This document shows positions 51,861 to 61,087 of a DNA stretch of 64,000 bases, piece by piece (the stretch's first letter is position 1; each line of letters opens with the position of its first letter). Location: assembly GCF_004364345.1 (NCBI RefSeq), contig NZ_SOCA01000002.1, forward strand, positions 137,711-201,710, written 5' to 3'. The translations under genes and the position numbers were made by a program. The notes under the pieces are model-generated. The model was not told the origin of the DNA and did no database searches. It saw only the letters and a program-made list of their open reading frames with translations. The stretch comes from Prosthecobacter fusiformis. GTDB taxonomy: Bacteria; Verrucomicrobiota; Verrucomicrobiia; Verrucomicrobiales; Verrucomicrobiaceae.

Positions 51861-52670
51861 TTAGGCCATGGCCTTGATGAGGGGGCGCTTTTTAAGGGCG
51901 TATTTGCGAATGGAGTTAGGCCGTGAACGCGAGCGGAGTCTCGTCGTCGTTAAAGCCACTTGTAGGGAAGCGTTTTTTTTTTCGGCCTCCGCAAGCTTCT
52001 CTTCCAGTTCCATCACCTTCTCTTCATCCACGATGACGACCGGCTCAGGAGCAGCAAAGGCTGCTTGAGTAGGTGGCGGCGGCGGTGGCGGGGCGAAGAA
52101 TTTCGGCATCGCGAAGGCTGGGGGCGGTGGAGCTTCAGCGACTTCTTCTTCTGGAGTGGGAGCCGGGGTATCATTGCCTCCCAGGTCAGGCATCGGAGTC
52201 ACAGGCGCGGCGGGAAGGCCACCATCATTGCTGCTCGGGGGGGCCGGTGGCGGCGGGGGAGCTGCGGCAAGCAGGGACTCCAGATGCAGCACACGAGCCT
52301 GGGTGGATGGCAGCTCCGAACACATTTGTTTGGCGATGTCCAAGGCCGCCTGCAATTCGAATTCCCGGCGGGTGGATTTTGCCAGCAGGTCATTGAATCG
52401 CTTTTCCTCCACACTCAGTTGATCACTGGCCATGTGACGGAACAGATCAAACTGACGCTGCATTTCGATGCGCCAGGCACTGGACTCCTGTCGCACGGTC
52501 ATGAGGTCTTTTTGCTGAAGAACGACCTGTTTTTCAAGGGCGGCCTTGTTTTTAAGCAACTCATCTTCAACGGAGCGTAGAAGCCACAGGCGAACCATGG
52601 CTGCGACGAAGAATGCCGCCATCAGGGATGTGGCAAGAACATAGATTTGGTATTCGGTAGGAATGGCCAT
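51861..52670 (-). CDS. Membrane-anchored coiled-coil protein with proline-rich segments
   Basis: 269 residues: an N-terminal transmembrane helix (about 10-28, LATSLMAAFFVAAMVRLWLL), a coiled coil (about 35-125), two proline-rich tracts (about 137-146 and 187-200), a second coiled coil (about 215-245) and a basic C-terminus (SRSRPNSIRKYALKKRP). ATG 52670 is chosen over 52685 because it directly precedes the helix. No family recognised. The design suggests a scaffold that reaches from the inner membrane into the cytoplasm. It is transcribed away from the NtrC-like gene. Confidence 0.7.
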   Translation of the reverse strand: MAIPTEYQIYVLATSLMAAFFVAAMVRLWLLRSVEDELLKNKAALEKQVVLQQKDLMTVRQESSAWRIEMQRQFDLFRHMASDQLSVEEKRFNDLLAKSTRREFELQAALDIAKQMCSELPSTQARVLHLESLLAAAPPPPPAPPSSNDGGLPAAPVTPMPDLGGNDTPAPTPEEEVAEAPPPPAFAMPKFFAPPPPPPPTQAAFAAPEPVVIVDEEKVMELEEKLAEAEKKNASLQVALTTTRLRSRSRPNSIRKYALKKRPLIKAMA

Positions 52671-52900
52671 CGAGCGGTCATGCAAGCAGGTGGCAAACCA
52701 AGTGGCAAGACTTCAGTGCTCAAAATGCAATAATTTTAGCTAAATGTCTGTCATCTTACGAAAATCCAGTGCTTCCAGACGTCTTACAGACTACATCGTT
52801 GAAATCGGATGATAGGACTAGCCTATCTCCCTTGTTTGAGCGGAGCCAGCCATCATGCAATTAGCACTAAGAGAATCTCGCCATGCGAAATGAAAGGCCA

Positions 52901-52928
52901 TTGACGGTTGAGAATATTCATTTAGCAT
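52901..52928 (+). promoter_or_regulatory. Candidate sigma-70 promoter of the NtrC-like gene
   Basis: TTGACG (52901-52906) and TAGCAT (52923-52928) are separated by 16 bp and lie about 40 bp upstream of the start codon in an AT-rich stretch. The -10 box matches four of six positions. The remaining 230 bp up to the divergent gene show no other clear signal. Confidence 0.3.
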
Positions 52929-52967
52929 ATTTAATAATCAATTCTGACTCTCAATTTATAACTATTT

Positions 52968-54341
52968 ATGGCTAAACTGGTAATCATTGATGACGAGGCC
53001 GCCATCCTTGAACTGATGAGCAAGCTCTGCCGCGCGGCAGGGCATACGGTCTTTGGATGCACGACTGGCATCGATGGTATGGCAGCTATCCGCAGCCAGC
53101 AGCCAGATCTAGTGATTGTGGATTTGCGCATTGGCGATGTGAACGGATTAGACTTGGTGAGCATGTGCAAGGACCAGTTTCCTAGCACGGCCGTCATCAT
53201 GGTGACGGGTCATGGTACCGTGGAGACTGCGGTTGAGGCGATGCGCCTGGGAGCTTTCGATTACCTGACGAAACCCTTTGATCTGGGGGATCTCATCAAG
53301 ACGGTCAATCAAGCCCTGAATCGCAATAATCCGACGGCAAGCACCGTGACGCCCACTTTGAGTAGCACATCCAGCGTGCGAAGTGCAGCATCCTCAAAAT
53401 TGATCGGCCACAGCGATGCCATCCAACGCATCTTTGAGATAGTTCGCCGGGTGGCTGATAATGATAGCCCGGTGCTTTTAGAGGGGGAATTTGGCGTAGG
53501 AAAACACATGGTCGCCCGTGCGTTGCATGAAGCCAGTCGGCGCAGCTCGGCCCCATATAAAGAACTGCAATGCAGTGCCATGCCTGAAGAGGCTCTGGAA
53601 TCCGAACTTTTCGGTCATACAAATGGCCAGGGTGGCATTTTTAGCCGTGCCAGCGGCGGCACGGTCCACTTGGCGGAAGTGCATGTTCTCCCTGCGCGAA
53701 TCCAGGCCCAGCTCAATACTTTCTTGGACGAGATGCAGTCTCGCCGTAGCGCTTGGAGCAGCAACAGTGGCTCGGATTTCCGTCTCGTTGTCAGCACCAC
53801 CATCTGCCTGGAGGAGGCTTCGAAAAAAGGCATCTTCCGTGAAGACCTCTATTATAAGCTATCCGTCGTTCCTCTGAAGATTCCACCGCTGCGTGAGCGC
53901 CGGGAAGACATCAAGCCCCTCGTGGATCACTTTTTGAAGGATTTGACGGATCGTACTGATTCACGTCCCAAGACGATGGATGCTTATGCTCTGGAGTTTC
54001 TGGAGAAGTATCCGTGGCCCGGCAATATCTCTGAACTGCGCAATGCCGTGGAACGTGCCTGTGCCTTTGCAGAAAATGACCGCATTCGTCCCGCCGATCT
54101 GCCAACCAAGGTGACTCAGCAGATTGAGGTGCCCACGACTTCTGTTTCCGGTGGAACCACTCAATTGCCCATTGGCTCCACCCTGGATGACTTTATCCGT
54201 GGCCAGGAGCGCCTGTTTATCCAGGAGACCCTGAAGTATAATAATGGCTCTCGTGAAAAGACAGCCTCCATGCTTGGGGTCAGCATAGCCACGCTCTACC
54301 GCAAGATGGGGCTGAATGTGGACCGCAAGACAACCGCCTAA
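52968..54341 (+). CDS. NtrC-like response regulator lacking the sigma-54 contact loop
   Basis: 457 residues in three parts. A receiver domain (1-115) has acidic pocket Asp8/Asp9, phospho-acceptor Asp52 and Lys102. An AAA+ domain follows (about 143-385), and a Fis-type helix-turn-helix (about 408-452, REKTASMLGVSIATLYRKMG). The AAA+ part departs from sigma-54 activators: Walker A is GEFGVGKH (173-180) and the GAFTGA loop after ELFGH (213-217) is deleted. Walker B reads GGTVHLAEV with Ala236 in place of the Asp. The Arg-finger stretch is FREDLYYKL. It probably does not activate sigma-54 promoters and may act as a conventional DNA-binding regulator. No histidine kinase is adjacent. Confidence 0.9.
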   Translation: MAKLVIIDDEAAILELMSKLCRAAGHTVFGCTTGIDGMAAIRSQQPDLVIVDLRIGDVNGLDLVSMCKDQFPSTAVIMVTGHGTVETAVEAMRLGAFDYLTKPFDLGDLIKTVNQALNRNNPTASTVTPTLSSTSSVRSAASSKLIGHSDAIQRIFEIVRRVADNDSPVLLEGEFGVGKHMVARALHEASRRSSAPYKELQCSAMPEEALESELFGHTNGQGGIFSRASGGTVHLAEVHVLPARIQAQLNTFLDEMQSRRSAWSSNSGSDFRLVVSTTICLEEASKKGIFREDLYYKLSVVPLKIPPLRERREDIKPLVDHFLKDLTDRTDSRPKTMDAYALEFLEKYPWPGNISELRNAVERACAFAENDRIRPADLPTKVTQQIEVPTTSVSGGTTQLPIGSTLDDFIRGQERLFIQETLKYNNGSREKTASMLGVSIATLYRKMGLNVDRKTTA

Positions 54342-54435
54342 AAGATATGGATGGAGCAAATGCGGCTTTGTGTTTGCCCCTGAACAAAATCAGCGATTGA
54401 ATGAATGACCCCGCTGCTGGGTCTATAGATCATCC

Positions 54436-55143
54436 ATGAAACGCCGTCTCCTTCTTGCCTGCCTTGCTACTGTCGCCTCTTCCAGTATGGCCCAATCGGT
54501 AGCCACACCGACTGCGGCTGAAATCCTGGGTCTAGTTCGACGCAGCTACGCCATGCAGGATCACAAGATGACCGGCAAGCTGAGGGATGAAGATACAGGC
54601 AAGGTGGAGCCGCTAGAGCTGACCCTGACAAAATCCGTCATGCGGTTCCGTTTTTCAAATCCCCCTGCAGAAATTATTCACTTGGATCTCACCACCTCCC
54701 CCGCCACGCTATGGCAGGTGAAGGCAGGTGGCAGCAGCCAAGTGCCTTTGAAGAATGCGGCGGATTCCGTGCGTGAGATGGACTTCAATTATGAAGATCT
54801 TTCTCAGCGGTTCTTGTACTGGAAAGACGTGAAGATGATGAACGCCAATGCCCGCATCACTGCGGCCCGGATCAAATGCTGGCTGGTGCGCGTGACGGCT
54901 CCAGATACGAGCGGCCCTTATTATACGGTGGATCTCTGGGTGCACCAGGAAAGCGGTGGCGTGGCCAAGATGGAAGCCTACAACTCCGCCAGTAAATTGG
55001 TAAAGCGTTTTGAAGTCATGAAAGTCTGGAAGGTCGGTGAGGCCAGTGCCTTGCGGGAAATGCGAGTACAATCGTTCAATCCTCTGAACGGCGACCGCAA
55101 AGGCATGACCTACATGACCATGGATAAACCGGAGAAGCAGTAG
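54436..55143 (+). CDS. LolA-like outer-membrane lipoprotein-sorting family protein
   Basis: 235 residues with a signal peptide (LLLACLATVASSSMAQ) and a LolA-like beta-sheet domain of the type named outer membrane lipoprotein-sorting protein. Recognisable stretches are ILGLVRRSYAMQDHKMTGKL, YWKDVKMMN and YYTVDLWVHQESGGVAKMEAY. True LolA moves lipoproteins to the outer membrane; for this wider family the ligand is unknown. It lies 94 bp after the NtrC-like gene and ends in a strong terminator. Confidence 0.8.
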   Translation: MKRRLLLACLATVASSSMAQSVATPTAAEILGLVRRSYAMQDHKMTGKLRDEDTGKVEPLELTLTKSVMRFRFSNPPAEIIHLDLTTSPATLWQVKAGGSSQVPLKNAADSVREMDFNYEDLSQRFLYWKDVKMMNANARITAARIKCWLVRVTAPDTSGPYYTVDLWVHQESGGVAKMEAYNSASKLVKRFEVMKVWKVGEASALREMRVQSFNPLNGDRKGMTYMTMDKPEKQ

Positions 55144-55164
55144 TTTTCACTCGCTGGTGACCGC

Positions 55165-55193
55165 ACAGGAGACGGATGAGTCTCCTGTTTTTT
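55165..55193 (+). terminator. Intrinsic terminator after LolA-like gene
   Basis: ACAGGAGAC (55165-55173) and GTCTCCTGT (55180-55188) form a perfect 9-bp stem with a 6-base loop, followed directly by TTTTT. It begins 21 bp after the LolA-like stop and separates it from the helicase gene. Confidence 0.88.
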
Positions 55194-55231
55194 GCTCCTT
55201 TCTGTAAAACCGCTTGGCACAGCCCCTCAGC

Positions 55232-57976
55232 ATGCTAAGCCAAAAGGCCCCCGTGCCTGACTCGTTCCCTTTTACCCAGCTTTGGTCCCAAGTGCGCCGC
55301 AAGTCCTGGATGTGGCTGTTCAGGCGGCAACAGATTGAGGCCGCATCAAAGTGGGTAAAGCTATATTCGAAGGTGAAGGAGGTGACCCTCATCCGTGCGG
55401 ATGAAATCGAAATGAGCGGGGTGGTGGGGCGCAGTGACCTGACCCATGAAGAACCCCGGTTGCGACTGCGCCTGGCGGCAAATGGAGATCTGCATCTGAC
55501 GACGGAGTGCACCTGCCATGCCGGCTCCCTCTGCGAGCATGCGGCTGCCTTGATGCTATTTTGTGAAGCGGAAGCCAGCCGTGAATTGATCGAAAAAATG
55601 GCCCGTCCTGGGCAGGGAACGGTAGGGGCTGAGGCGCCCAGTGGGACCGCCAGCGGTGCGGATGATGCCCTGCAACTGGACAATGAGCGACCGATGCCGC
55701 ACCTGCGCCTGCGCCGCATCATGGTGGAGCGGCCACAGGTGAAAATAGGCCGCAGCCAGCCTGTTCAGGTGCAGATGAGCATTGGTGTTGCTGAACTTTT
55801 TGTTAGCTATGAGGGCTGCTCACAGCAGTTTCAACTGCCTGGCCGCAATGCAGGTTCACGCTGGAAGGATGCAGAGGGGGCTACTTGGGCGCTCACCCGC
55901 AATGTGCGCACGGAAAGGCTGTTCCTCACGGATTTGATGCAGACTAAATTACTGCCCCTGACCCAGGCAATGCCGGATGTGAGCGCCACGGAGCCTCTGT
56001 CGGCCTTGTTTTCCATGGGGGACCGGGAGCATTCCCTGCACTGGTCCCAGTTCCTGCGGGATCATGTGCCGCTGCTGTGTGCAGAGGGCTGGCTGGTGGA
56101 GGTCCCTGAGGACTTCGGCTTTGGCATCCATGAAGTGGGGGAGGAGGCTTGGTTCACTGAACTGGAGGACGACATTGCCGGACGCGATACGTTTTCACTG
56201 GATCTGGGAGTGGATGTCAAAGGCGAGCGCATTTCCTTGGTGCCATTGCTGGTGGACTGCATCGACCGGGGGCTCACACCCGCCGTGCTGGAAGCGAACC
56301 TGGATCAAAACTACCTCATCGCCTTGCCTGGGGTAGGAAATCCGGTACTGGCCGTGCCTGCGCGGCGCCTGCTAGTACTGCTTCGTTTCCTGGATGAACT
56401 GCTGGCCACGCGCCCTGTGCAAAAAGGCGGTCGGCTGCAACTGGACAAGCTGCGTGCAGCCCAGCTCGCCAGCCTGGATGGTCTGCCGATCCGTGTTCCT
56501 GCGGAGCTGGCGGCACTGAAGGAGCGCCTCCAAGGCTTTACCGAAATGTCCCAGGTGCAGCCTCCTGAGGGCCTGCGGGCTTCCTTGCGGCCTTACCAGC
56601 AGGAGGGGTTGAGCTGGCTGCAGTTTTTACGCGAATTCGGCCTCCATGGCGTCCTGGCGGATGACATGGGACTGGGCAAGACTTTGCAGACCCTGGCGCA
56701 TCTGCTTTTGGAAAAGGAGGCTGGTCGCATGGACCGCCCGTGCCTGATCCTGGCACCCACCTCGGTGCTGAGAAACTGGGCCCGTGAGGCCGCCAAGTTT
56801 GCTCCGGCATTGCGTGTGCTTTTGCTGCATGGCGAGGAGCGGCGCAGTGAATTCCGCCGCATCGGCCGGTATGATCTCATCATCACCTCCTATCCACTGC
56901 TGGTGCGGGATGCGGAGTCTCTGCGCCCCATCGAATGGCACATCGTGGCGCTGGATGAGGCCCAGCACATCAAGAACCCGAAGAGCAAGGTGGCCCAAGT
57001 TTGTGGCACGCTGAAGAGCCGGCATCGCCTGTGCCTGACCGGCACCCCCATTGAAAATCATCTCGGGGAGTTGTGGAGCTTGTTTCAATTTTTAATGCCG
57101 GGCATCCTCGGGGATGCGGATAGCTTCCGCAGCTTTTATCGAAATCCCATTGAGCGGGATGCTGACTCAGAACGTCAGCAGCAGCTCGCTGCGCGTCTGC
57201 AACCGCTGCTCCTACGCCGAACCAAAAGTGCGGTAGCCAAGGACCTGCCGCCGAAGACGGAGATCCTGCACACCATTGAGTTAGGCAAGGCGCAGACGGA
57301 TCTTTATGAAACCATCCGCGCAGCCATGGACCAGCGGGTGAAAGAAGCCATCAATGCCCAGGGGTTGGACCGCAGCCAGATCATCGTGCTGGATGCGCTG
57401 TTGAAGCTCCGGCAGGTGTGTTGCCACCCGCAGCTCCTTAAAATCGAAGCTGCCCAAAAATTGGCCGAATCGGCCAAGACCGCCTTTTTGATGGAGGATC
57501 TGTTACCGGAGCTCATTGATGAACGACATCGGGTACTTATCTTTTCCCAGTTTACCCAGATGCTGGCCATCATTGAGGCTGCCTTGAAGGAGGCACGGAT
57601 CCCCTTTGTGAAACTGACTGGGGAAACCAAGGACCGGGAGACCCCTATGCGCCGTTTCCAGGCCGGGCAGGTGCCTGTATTCCTCATCAGCCTGAAGGCA
57701 GGCGGCTCCGGGTTGAACCTCACCACTGCGGATACGGTCATCCACTATGATCCTTGGTGGAATCCGGCGGCAGAGGCGCAGGCCAGTGACCGGGCACACC
57801 GTATCGGCCAGACAAAACCGGTCTTCATTCACAAGCTCATCTGCCAGGGCACCATTGAGGAGCGCATCGTGGAGATGCAAAAGACCAAGGCTGCTCTCAT
57901 TGAAGGCCTGCTATCGGGCCGAACGGAAAAACTGCGCCTGACCCAGGACGATATTCAGCGGCTTTTGGAAGCGTGA
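55232..57976 (+). CDS. SNF2-family helicase with SWIM zinc finger
   Basis: About 914 residues: a SWIM zinc finger near 93-103 (CTCHAGSLCEHA), a middle domain, and an SNF2/Rad54-type ATPase. Walker A lies near 475 (DDMGLGKTLQTLAHLL), the DExx box near 573 (ALDEAQHIKNPKS), and the helicase C-lobe has VLIFSQFTQML, SLKAGGSGLNL and AHRIGQTKPV near 856. It is a DNA translocase, likely in repair or nucleoprotein remodelling. The frame opens with a TTG at 55214; ATG 55232 (MLSQKAPVPDSF) is the conservative start. Confidence 0.93.
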   Translation: MLSQKAPVPDSFPFTQLWSQVRRKSWMWLFRRQQIEAASKWVKLYSKVKEVTLIRADEIEMSGVVGRSDLTHEEPRLRLRLAANGDLHLTTECTCHAGSLCEHAAALMLFCEAEASRELIEKMARPGQGTVGAEAPSGTASGADDALQLDNERPMPHLRLRRIMVERPQVKIGRSQPVQVQMSIGVAELFVSYEGCSQQFQLPGRNAGSRWKDAEGATWALTRNVRTERLFLTDLMQTKLLPLTQAMPDVSATEPLSALFSMGDREHSLHWSQFLRDHVPLLCAEGWLVEVPEDFGFGIHEVGEEAWFTELEDDIAGRDTFSLDLGVDVKGERISLVPLLVDCIDRGLTPAVLEANLDQNYLIALPGVGNPVLAVPARRLLVLLRFLDELLATRPVQKGGRLQLDKLRAAQLASLDGLPIRVPAELAALKERLQGFTEMSQVQPPEGLRASLRPYQQEGLSWLQFLREFGLHGVLADDMGLGKTLQTLAHLLLEKEAGRMDRPCLILAPTSVLRNWAREAAKFAPALRVLLLHGEERRSEFRRIGRYDLIITSYPLLVRDAESLRPIEWHIVALDEAQHIKNPKSKVAQVCGTLKSRHRLCLTGTPIENHLGELWSLFQFLMPGILGDADSFRSFYRNPIERDADSERQQQLAARLQPLLLRRTKSAVAKDLPPKTEILHTIELGKAQTDLYETIRAAMDQRVKEAINAQGLDRSQIIVLDALLKLRQVCCHPQLLKIEAAQKLAESAKTAFLMEDLLPELIDERHRVLIFSQFTQMLAIIEAALKEARIPFVKLTGETKDRETPMRRFQAGQVPVFLISLKAGGSGLNLTTADTVIHYDPWWNPAAEAQASDRAHRIGQTKPVFIHKLICQGTIEERIVEMQKTKAALIEGLLSGRTEKLRLTQDDIQRLLEA

Positions 57977-58029
57977 AGAGGTTTACCTTTTTGCTGGTCG
58001 TTTTCTCTCCCTTTGGATAAAAGGTGATG

Positions 58030-58266
58030 ATGATCGAAATCGAAGTTTATGCCCCTGGTCTCCGTGCGGAGTCCAGACTGCTGGAATTGCGCGGCCAGAT
58101 GGACCTGATTCCCCAGGTGCGTTACAAGGTGGATACCCACCATGAACTCGTTTATTTCGAACTGGACGAACCCACCGAGGTCTCCATGAAAGATGTCATG
58201 GAGGTATTTACCAACATCGGTTTGCAGCCGCGCCTCGTCGGTCAGGTTCCTGAGGAACTGGTCTGA
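58030..58266 (+). CDS. Small ferredoxin-fold-like protein, function unknown
   Basis: 78 residues. GTG 58024 and ATG 58027 and 58030 are in frame; the AAAAGG ending at 58024 fits best with ATG 58030. The sequence alternates strand-helix-strand (IEIEVYAPGLRAESRLLELRG, then VDTHHELVYFELDEPT), resembling a small alpha-beta sandwich of the HMA type, but without the metal-binding CXXC. It follows the helicase gene by 53 bp. The function is unknown. Confidence 0.6.
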   Translation: MIEIEVYAPGLRAESRLLELRGQMDLIPQVRYKVDTHHELVYFELDEPTEVSMKDVMEVFTNIGLQPRLVGQVPEELV

Positions 58267-58282
58267 AAAAGTCCTCTGTCTG

Positions 58283-58308
58283 CTTGCGCCGTTGTTGGAC
58301 GGTGCAAG
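58283..58308. terminator. Hairpin between convergent genes
   Basis: CTTGCGCCGT (58283-58292) pairs with ACGGTGCAAG (58299-58308) over ten positions, one of them a G-T pair, with a 6-base loop. It lies between the convergent small gene and gspD. There is no T-run, so termination is only a possibility. Confidence 0.45.
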
Positions 58309-58331
58309 TCAATCAATGGCTCGGGAAACGC

Positions 58332-61040
58332 CTACCTCCTCACGCCAGGAGGCGGATTGGTGATGGCCTTTGGCGTATTGCTACGGCGGAACATGCGTGA
58401 GAAAAATCCGCCTTTGCTTTGGGCTTCCAGTTCCAGGACTTCCTTGTCATGGCTGAGGCGTGCAGTTTCTACGTCCACACTTTCAGGGAAGCGTTCAGCG
58501 GCATCGGCACCCACCTGCGTGCGGTAGTCCTCACCCAAAGAGGTGCTGCGTAACTGGGCATTGTCATGCACGACCTGAGGCTGGATGAAGATGATCAATT
58601 CGCTGCGCGTGTTGCTATCCTTCGTGTCCTTGAAGAGATTGCCGACGCCAGGGATACGGCTCAGGAATGGGACGCCGTTGGTAGCTTTATCACTCTTTTC
58701 AGAGATGAGGCCCCCCAGCACGATGGTATTGCGGTCGGGTACGGTCACTGAAGTGACGATCTGCTCCGTGCCGATGATGGGGATAAGGTTGGGCTCCACC
58801 AACTGCGTGCCGATGACGGTGTCATTGACCTGGGCGATGGTCAGTGTGACCTCACCATCCACGTTGATGAGCGGTACCACTTCCAGTTTCAGCACCACAT
58901 CGCGATACACCACAGTTGTGGTGACGTTGTTTCCATTATTGTTACCGTTGGTGTTGGTCGTGGATTCAGAGGGGACAGGAATGAGCTGCCCGGAGGTGAT
59001 GGTGGCCTTTTTATTGTTCAGTGCAAAGATGCTGGGGCGTGAGAGAACCTTGAAGCGGTTCGTGCTCTCCAGGGCGGTGACAAAGATATCCAGGCTGTCC
59101 CCAATAGCTCCATAGAGATTGAGCCCGGCCGCAGGGCCAAAGGCATTGGTGATGACGTTGTTTCGCAGGTCGCCGATGGCTCCGGCTGTGGTTGCGGTCC
59201 CCAAGATGTCCTGACGGGTGAAGATGCTGCCCGCGCTGAAATTTGTGCCGTTTCTGTTGGTCAGAGCGCTCAGATAATCCACACCAAATTCAAAACCATC
59301 ACCCAGCGTGAGCTGGCCGATGACGGTGGAAAGGTAAACCTGAGCCGGTTTGCGGTCGAGCTTGTCCAGCAGACCATTCACCTTGTCGATGGCTTCTTTG
59401 CGGCCCATCACCAGGATGGAATTCGCCATCGGATCTGCAACTACACGCGTTTTGCCGACTAAAACTGAGATGGGTGCATTGTCCTCGCTCGGCCCCTGGA
59501 TCAGGTCAGCGCGGGAGGATCCTGCGCTAGTGGCTGAGGCGGTCTCATCGGTGGAGGTGCTGCCGCTGGTGGTCAGCACCTGGCCACCACGGGTGCCTGT
59601 GGTGGTGCGCCCGGTCAGCAGCTGGCTGCTGCTGGAGGCCAGGGGCTGGGTGCGCTGTTGCTGAATGGTGCCACCACCAGGGAGCTGGACGGTGCCTCCG
59701 CTGTTTGTGTCCTGGAGCAGGTCCGTGATGGCACTGAGGACGTCCACTGCGGCTGCATATTTCAGCTTCCTCTCATAAGGCTCATCCACCTGGAGGGGCT
59801 TGTCGAATTCTGAAATCAAGCTGGCGATGTACGCATAATCAGCCGGGGAGGAGACCACCAGGATCTGATTGAGCCGGGTATCCGCCACCACTTGAGCGGA
59901 AGGCACGGGTGCCAGCATACTGACCTGTCCGTTCTGATTGTTTTGATTGTTAGCTGATTGCTGGCGTGCGGGTTCCTCTTTGCGCTCTTCCCGATTACCC
60001 CGACCATCGCTGGTGACGTTTCCGCGGATGGTATTGACACCCTTGGTCTCCTTCTCCTGGGCCTGGGCATTGAGTGTGGCCTGGATGATCTGGGCTATGG
60101 TCGCTGCTTCGGCGTATTCAATCGGGATGAATTTAGTGACGAGGGAGGAGCCTGTATCCCCCACATCAATCGCTTCGCGGATGCTGATGAGCTGCTTAAT
60201 CACGGTGCTGCTCTCCGTGAGAAGCAGACCTGGAGGCGTGAGCACCGGCGTGATGCGACCATAGACACTGAGGCCGACATGACCGGAGAACATGGCGGCC
60301 GCCTCTTCTGGATCAATGAAGTCCAGCTTCATAAAGTAGGTGACGATGGTCTCCCCATCTGGCAGGTCCAGGGCTGAGGTATAAAAGCGCACACCGTGGG
60401 AAAACTGGACCGCATTGGCGCTCTGGTTGCGCGCGGGCAGGATACGGGCGCTTTTGCCATCCGGCTCCATGACGATGGCATAACCATTGGTTAACAAGGT
60501 GGCCTCGATGAGCTTCACCGCTTCATCTTTGGTGACGGCTCTGGGCGTGGCCAGGCTGACCGCAGCACCATCGGTGAAGATGTTCGTGTCTTTGATCAGC
60601 GTGATGTTAGTCAGCAGTTCATAGATGCTGAGCATGTCCGCCACGGGGTTATTTGGAAATTGGAGGACAATCTTGTCCCCCTCCATACGGATGGTCTGGG
60701 CCAGCGTGCTCTGGATGTTTTCGCCACCAGGTCCCATGCCTCCAGGGGGACCACCCATGGTGCCGCCAAAACCCGGGCCGCCAAATCCGGGTCCACCTTC
60801 GCCACCACGGCGACGTCCTCCAAATCCACCTGGGCCGCGCCCTTCTGGGCCACCTGGTGGGCGTGCCCCGTCTGCCGGCGGGGCAGGGGCATCAGGGCTG
60901 GGCGCTGGCTCAGCGCTCGCATTATTGGGGGCTTCAGGTGGTGGTAGAGCCGCCTCATCCTGCGCACGCATGGAGCAGGGAATGAACAGGAGTGTGCTCA
61001 GTGATAGGATGTGGAGAGGGCGGAGCCGGGAAAAAAACAT
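58332..61040 (-). CDS. gspD: Type II secretion system secretin GspD
   Basis: 902 residues: a signal peptide (about 1-26), a long Gly/Pro-rich region (about 55-107, many GGPGFGG-like units), N-domains (about 115-420), a Ser/Thr/Gln-rich linker (about 460-515), and a secretin barrel. The barrel has VLSRPSIFALNNKKATI and VPDRNTIVLGGLISE, and FLSRIPGVGNLFKDT near the end. GspD forms the outer-membrane channel for folded exoproteins. The Gly/Pro-rich N-terminal segment is not a usual GspD feature. It is the last visible gene of a gspK-L-M-x-D operon. Confidence 0.93.
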   Translation of the reverse strand: MFFSRLRPLHILSLSTLLFIPCSMRAQDEAALPPPEAPNNASAEPAPSPDAPAPPADGARPPGGPEGRGPGGFGGRRRGGEGGPGFGGPGFGGTMGGPPGGMGPGGENIQSTLAQTIRMEGDKIVLQFPNNPVADMLSIYELLTNITLIKDTNIFTDGAAVSLATPRAVTKDEAVKLIEATLLTNGYAIVMEPDGKSARILPARNQSANAVQFSHGVRFYTSALDLPDGETIVTYFMKLDFIDPEEAAAMFSGHVGLSVYGRITPVLTPPGLLLTESSTVIKQLISIREAIDVGDTGSSLVTKFIPIEYAEAATIAQIIQATLNAQAQEKETKGVNTIRGNVTSDGRGNREERKEEPARQQSANNQNNQNGQVSMLAPVPSAQVVADTRLNQILVVSSPADYAYIASLISEFDKPLQVDEPYERKLKYAAAVDVLSAITDLLQDTNSGGTVQLPGGGTIQQQRTQPLASSSSQLLTGRTTTGTRGGQVLTTSGSTSTDETASATSAGSSRADLIQGPSEDNAPISVLVGKTRVVADPMANSILVMGRKEAIDKVNGLLDKLDRKPAQVYLSTVIGQLTLGDGFEFGVDYLSALTNRNGTNFSAGSIFTRQDILGTATTAGAIGDLRNNVITNAFGPAAGLNLYGAIGDSLDIFVTALESTNRFKVLSRPSIFALNNKKATITSGQLIPVPSESTTNTNGNNNGNNVTTTVVYRDVVLKLEVVPLINVDGEVTLTIAQVNDTVIGTQLVEPNLIPIIGTEQIVTSVTVPDRNTIVLGGLISEKSDKATNGVPFLSRIPGVGNLFKDTKDSNTRSELIIFIQPQVVHDNAQLRSTSLGEDYRTQVGADAAERFPESVDVETARLSHDKEVLELEAQSKGGFFSRMFRRSNTPKAITNPPPGVRR

Positions 61041-61087
61041 GAAGGGATGGCTGGGAAAAGGGATGGGGGAGGCTGGTTGGGAGGCTG

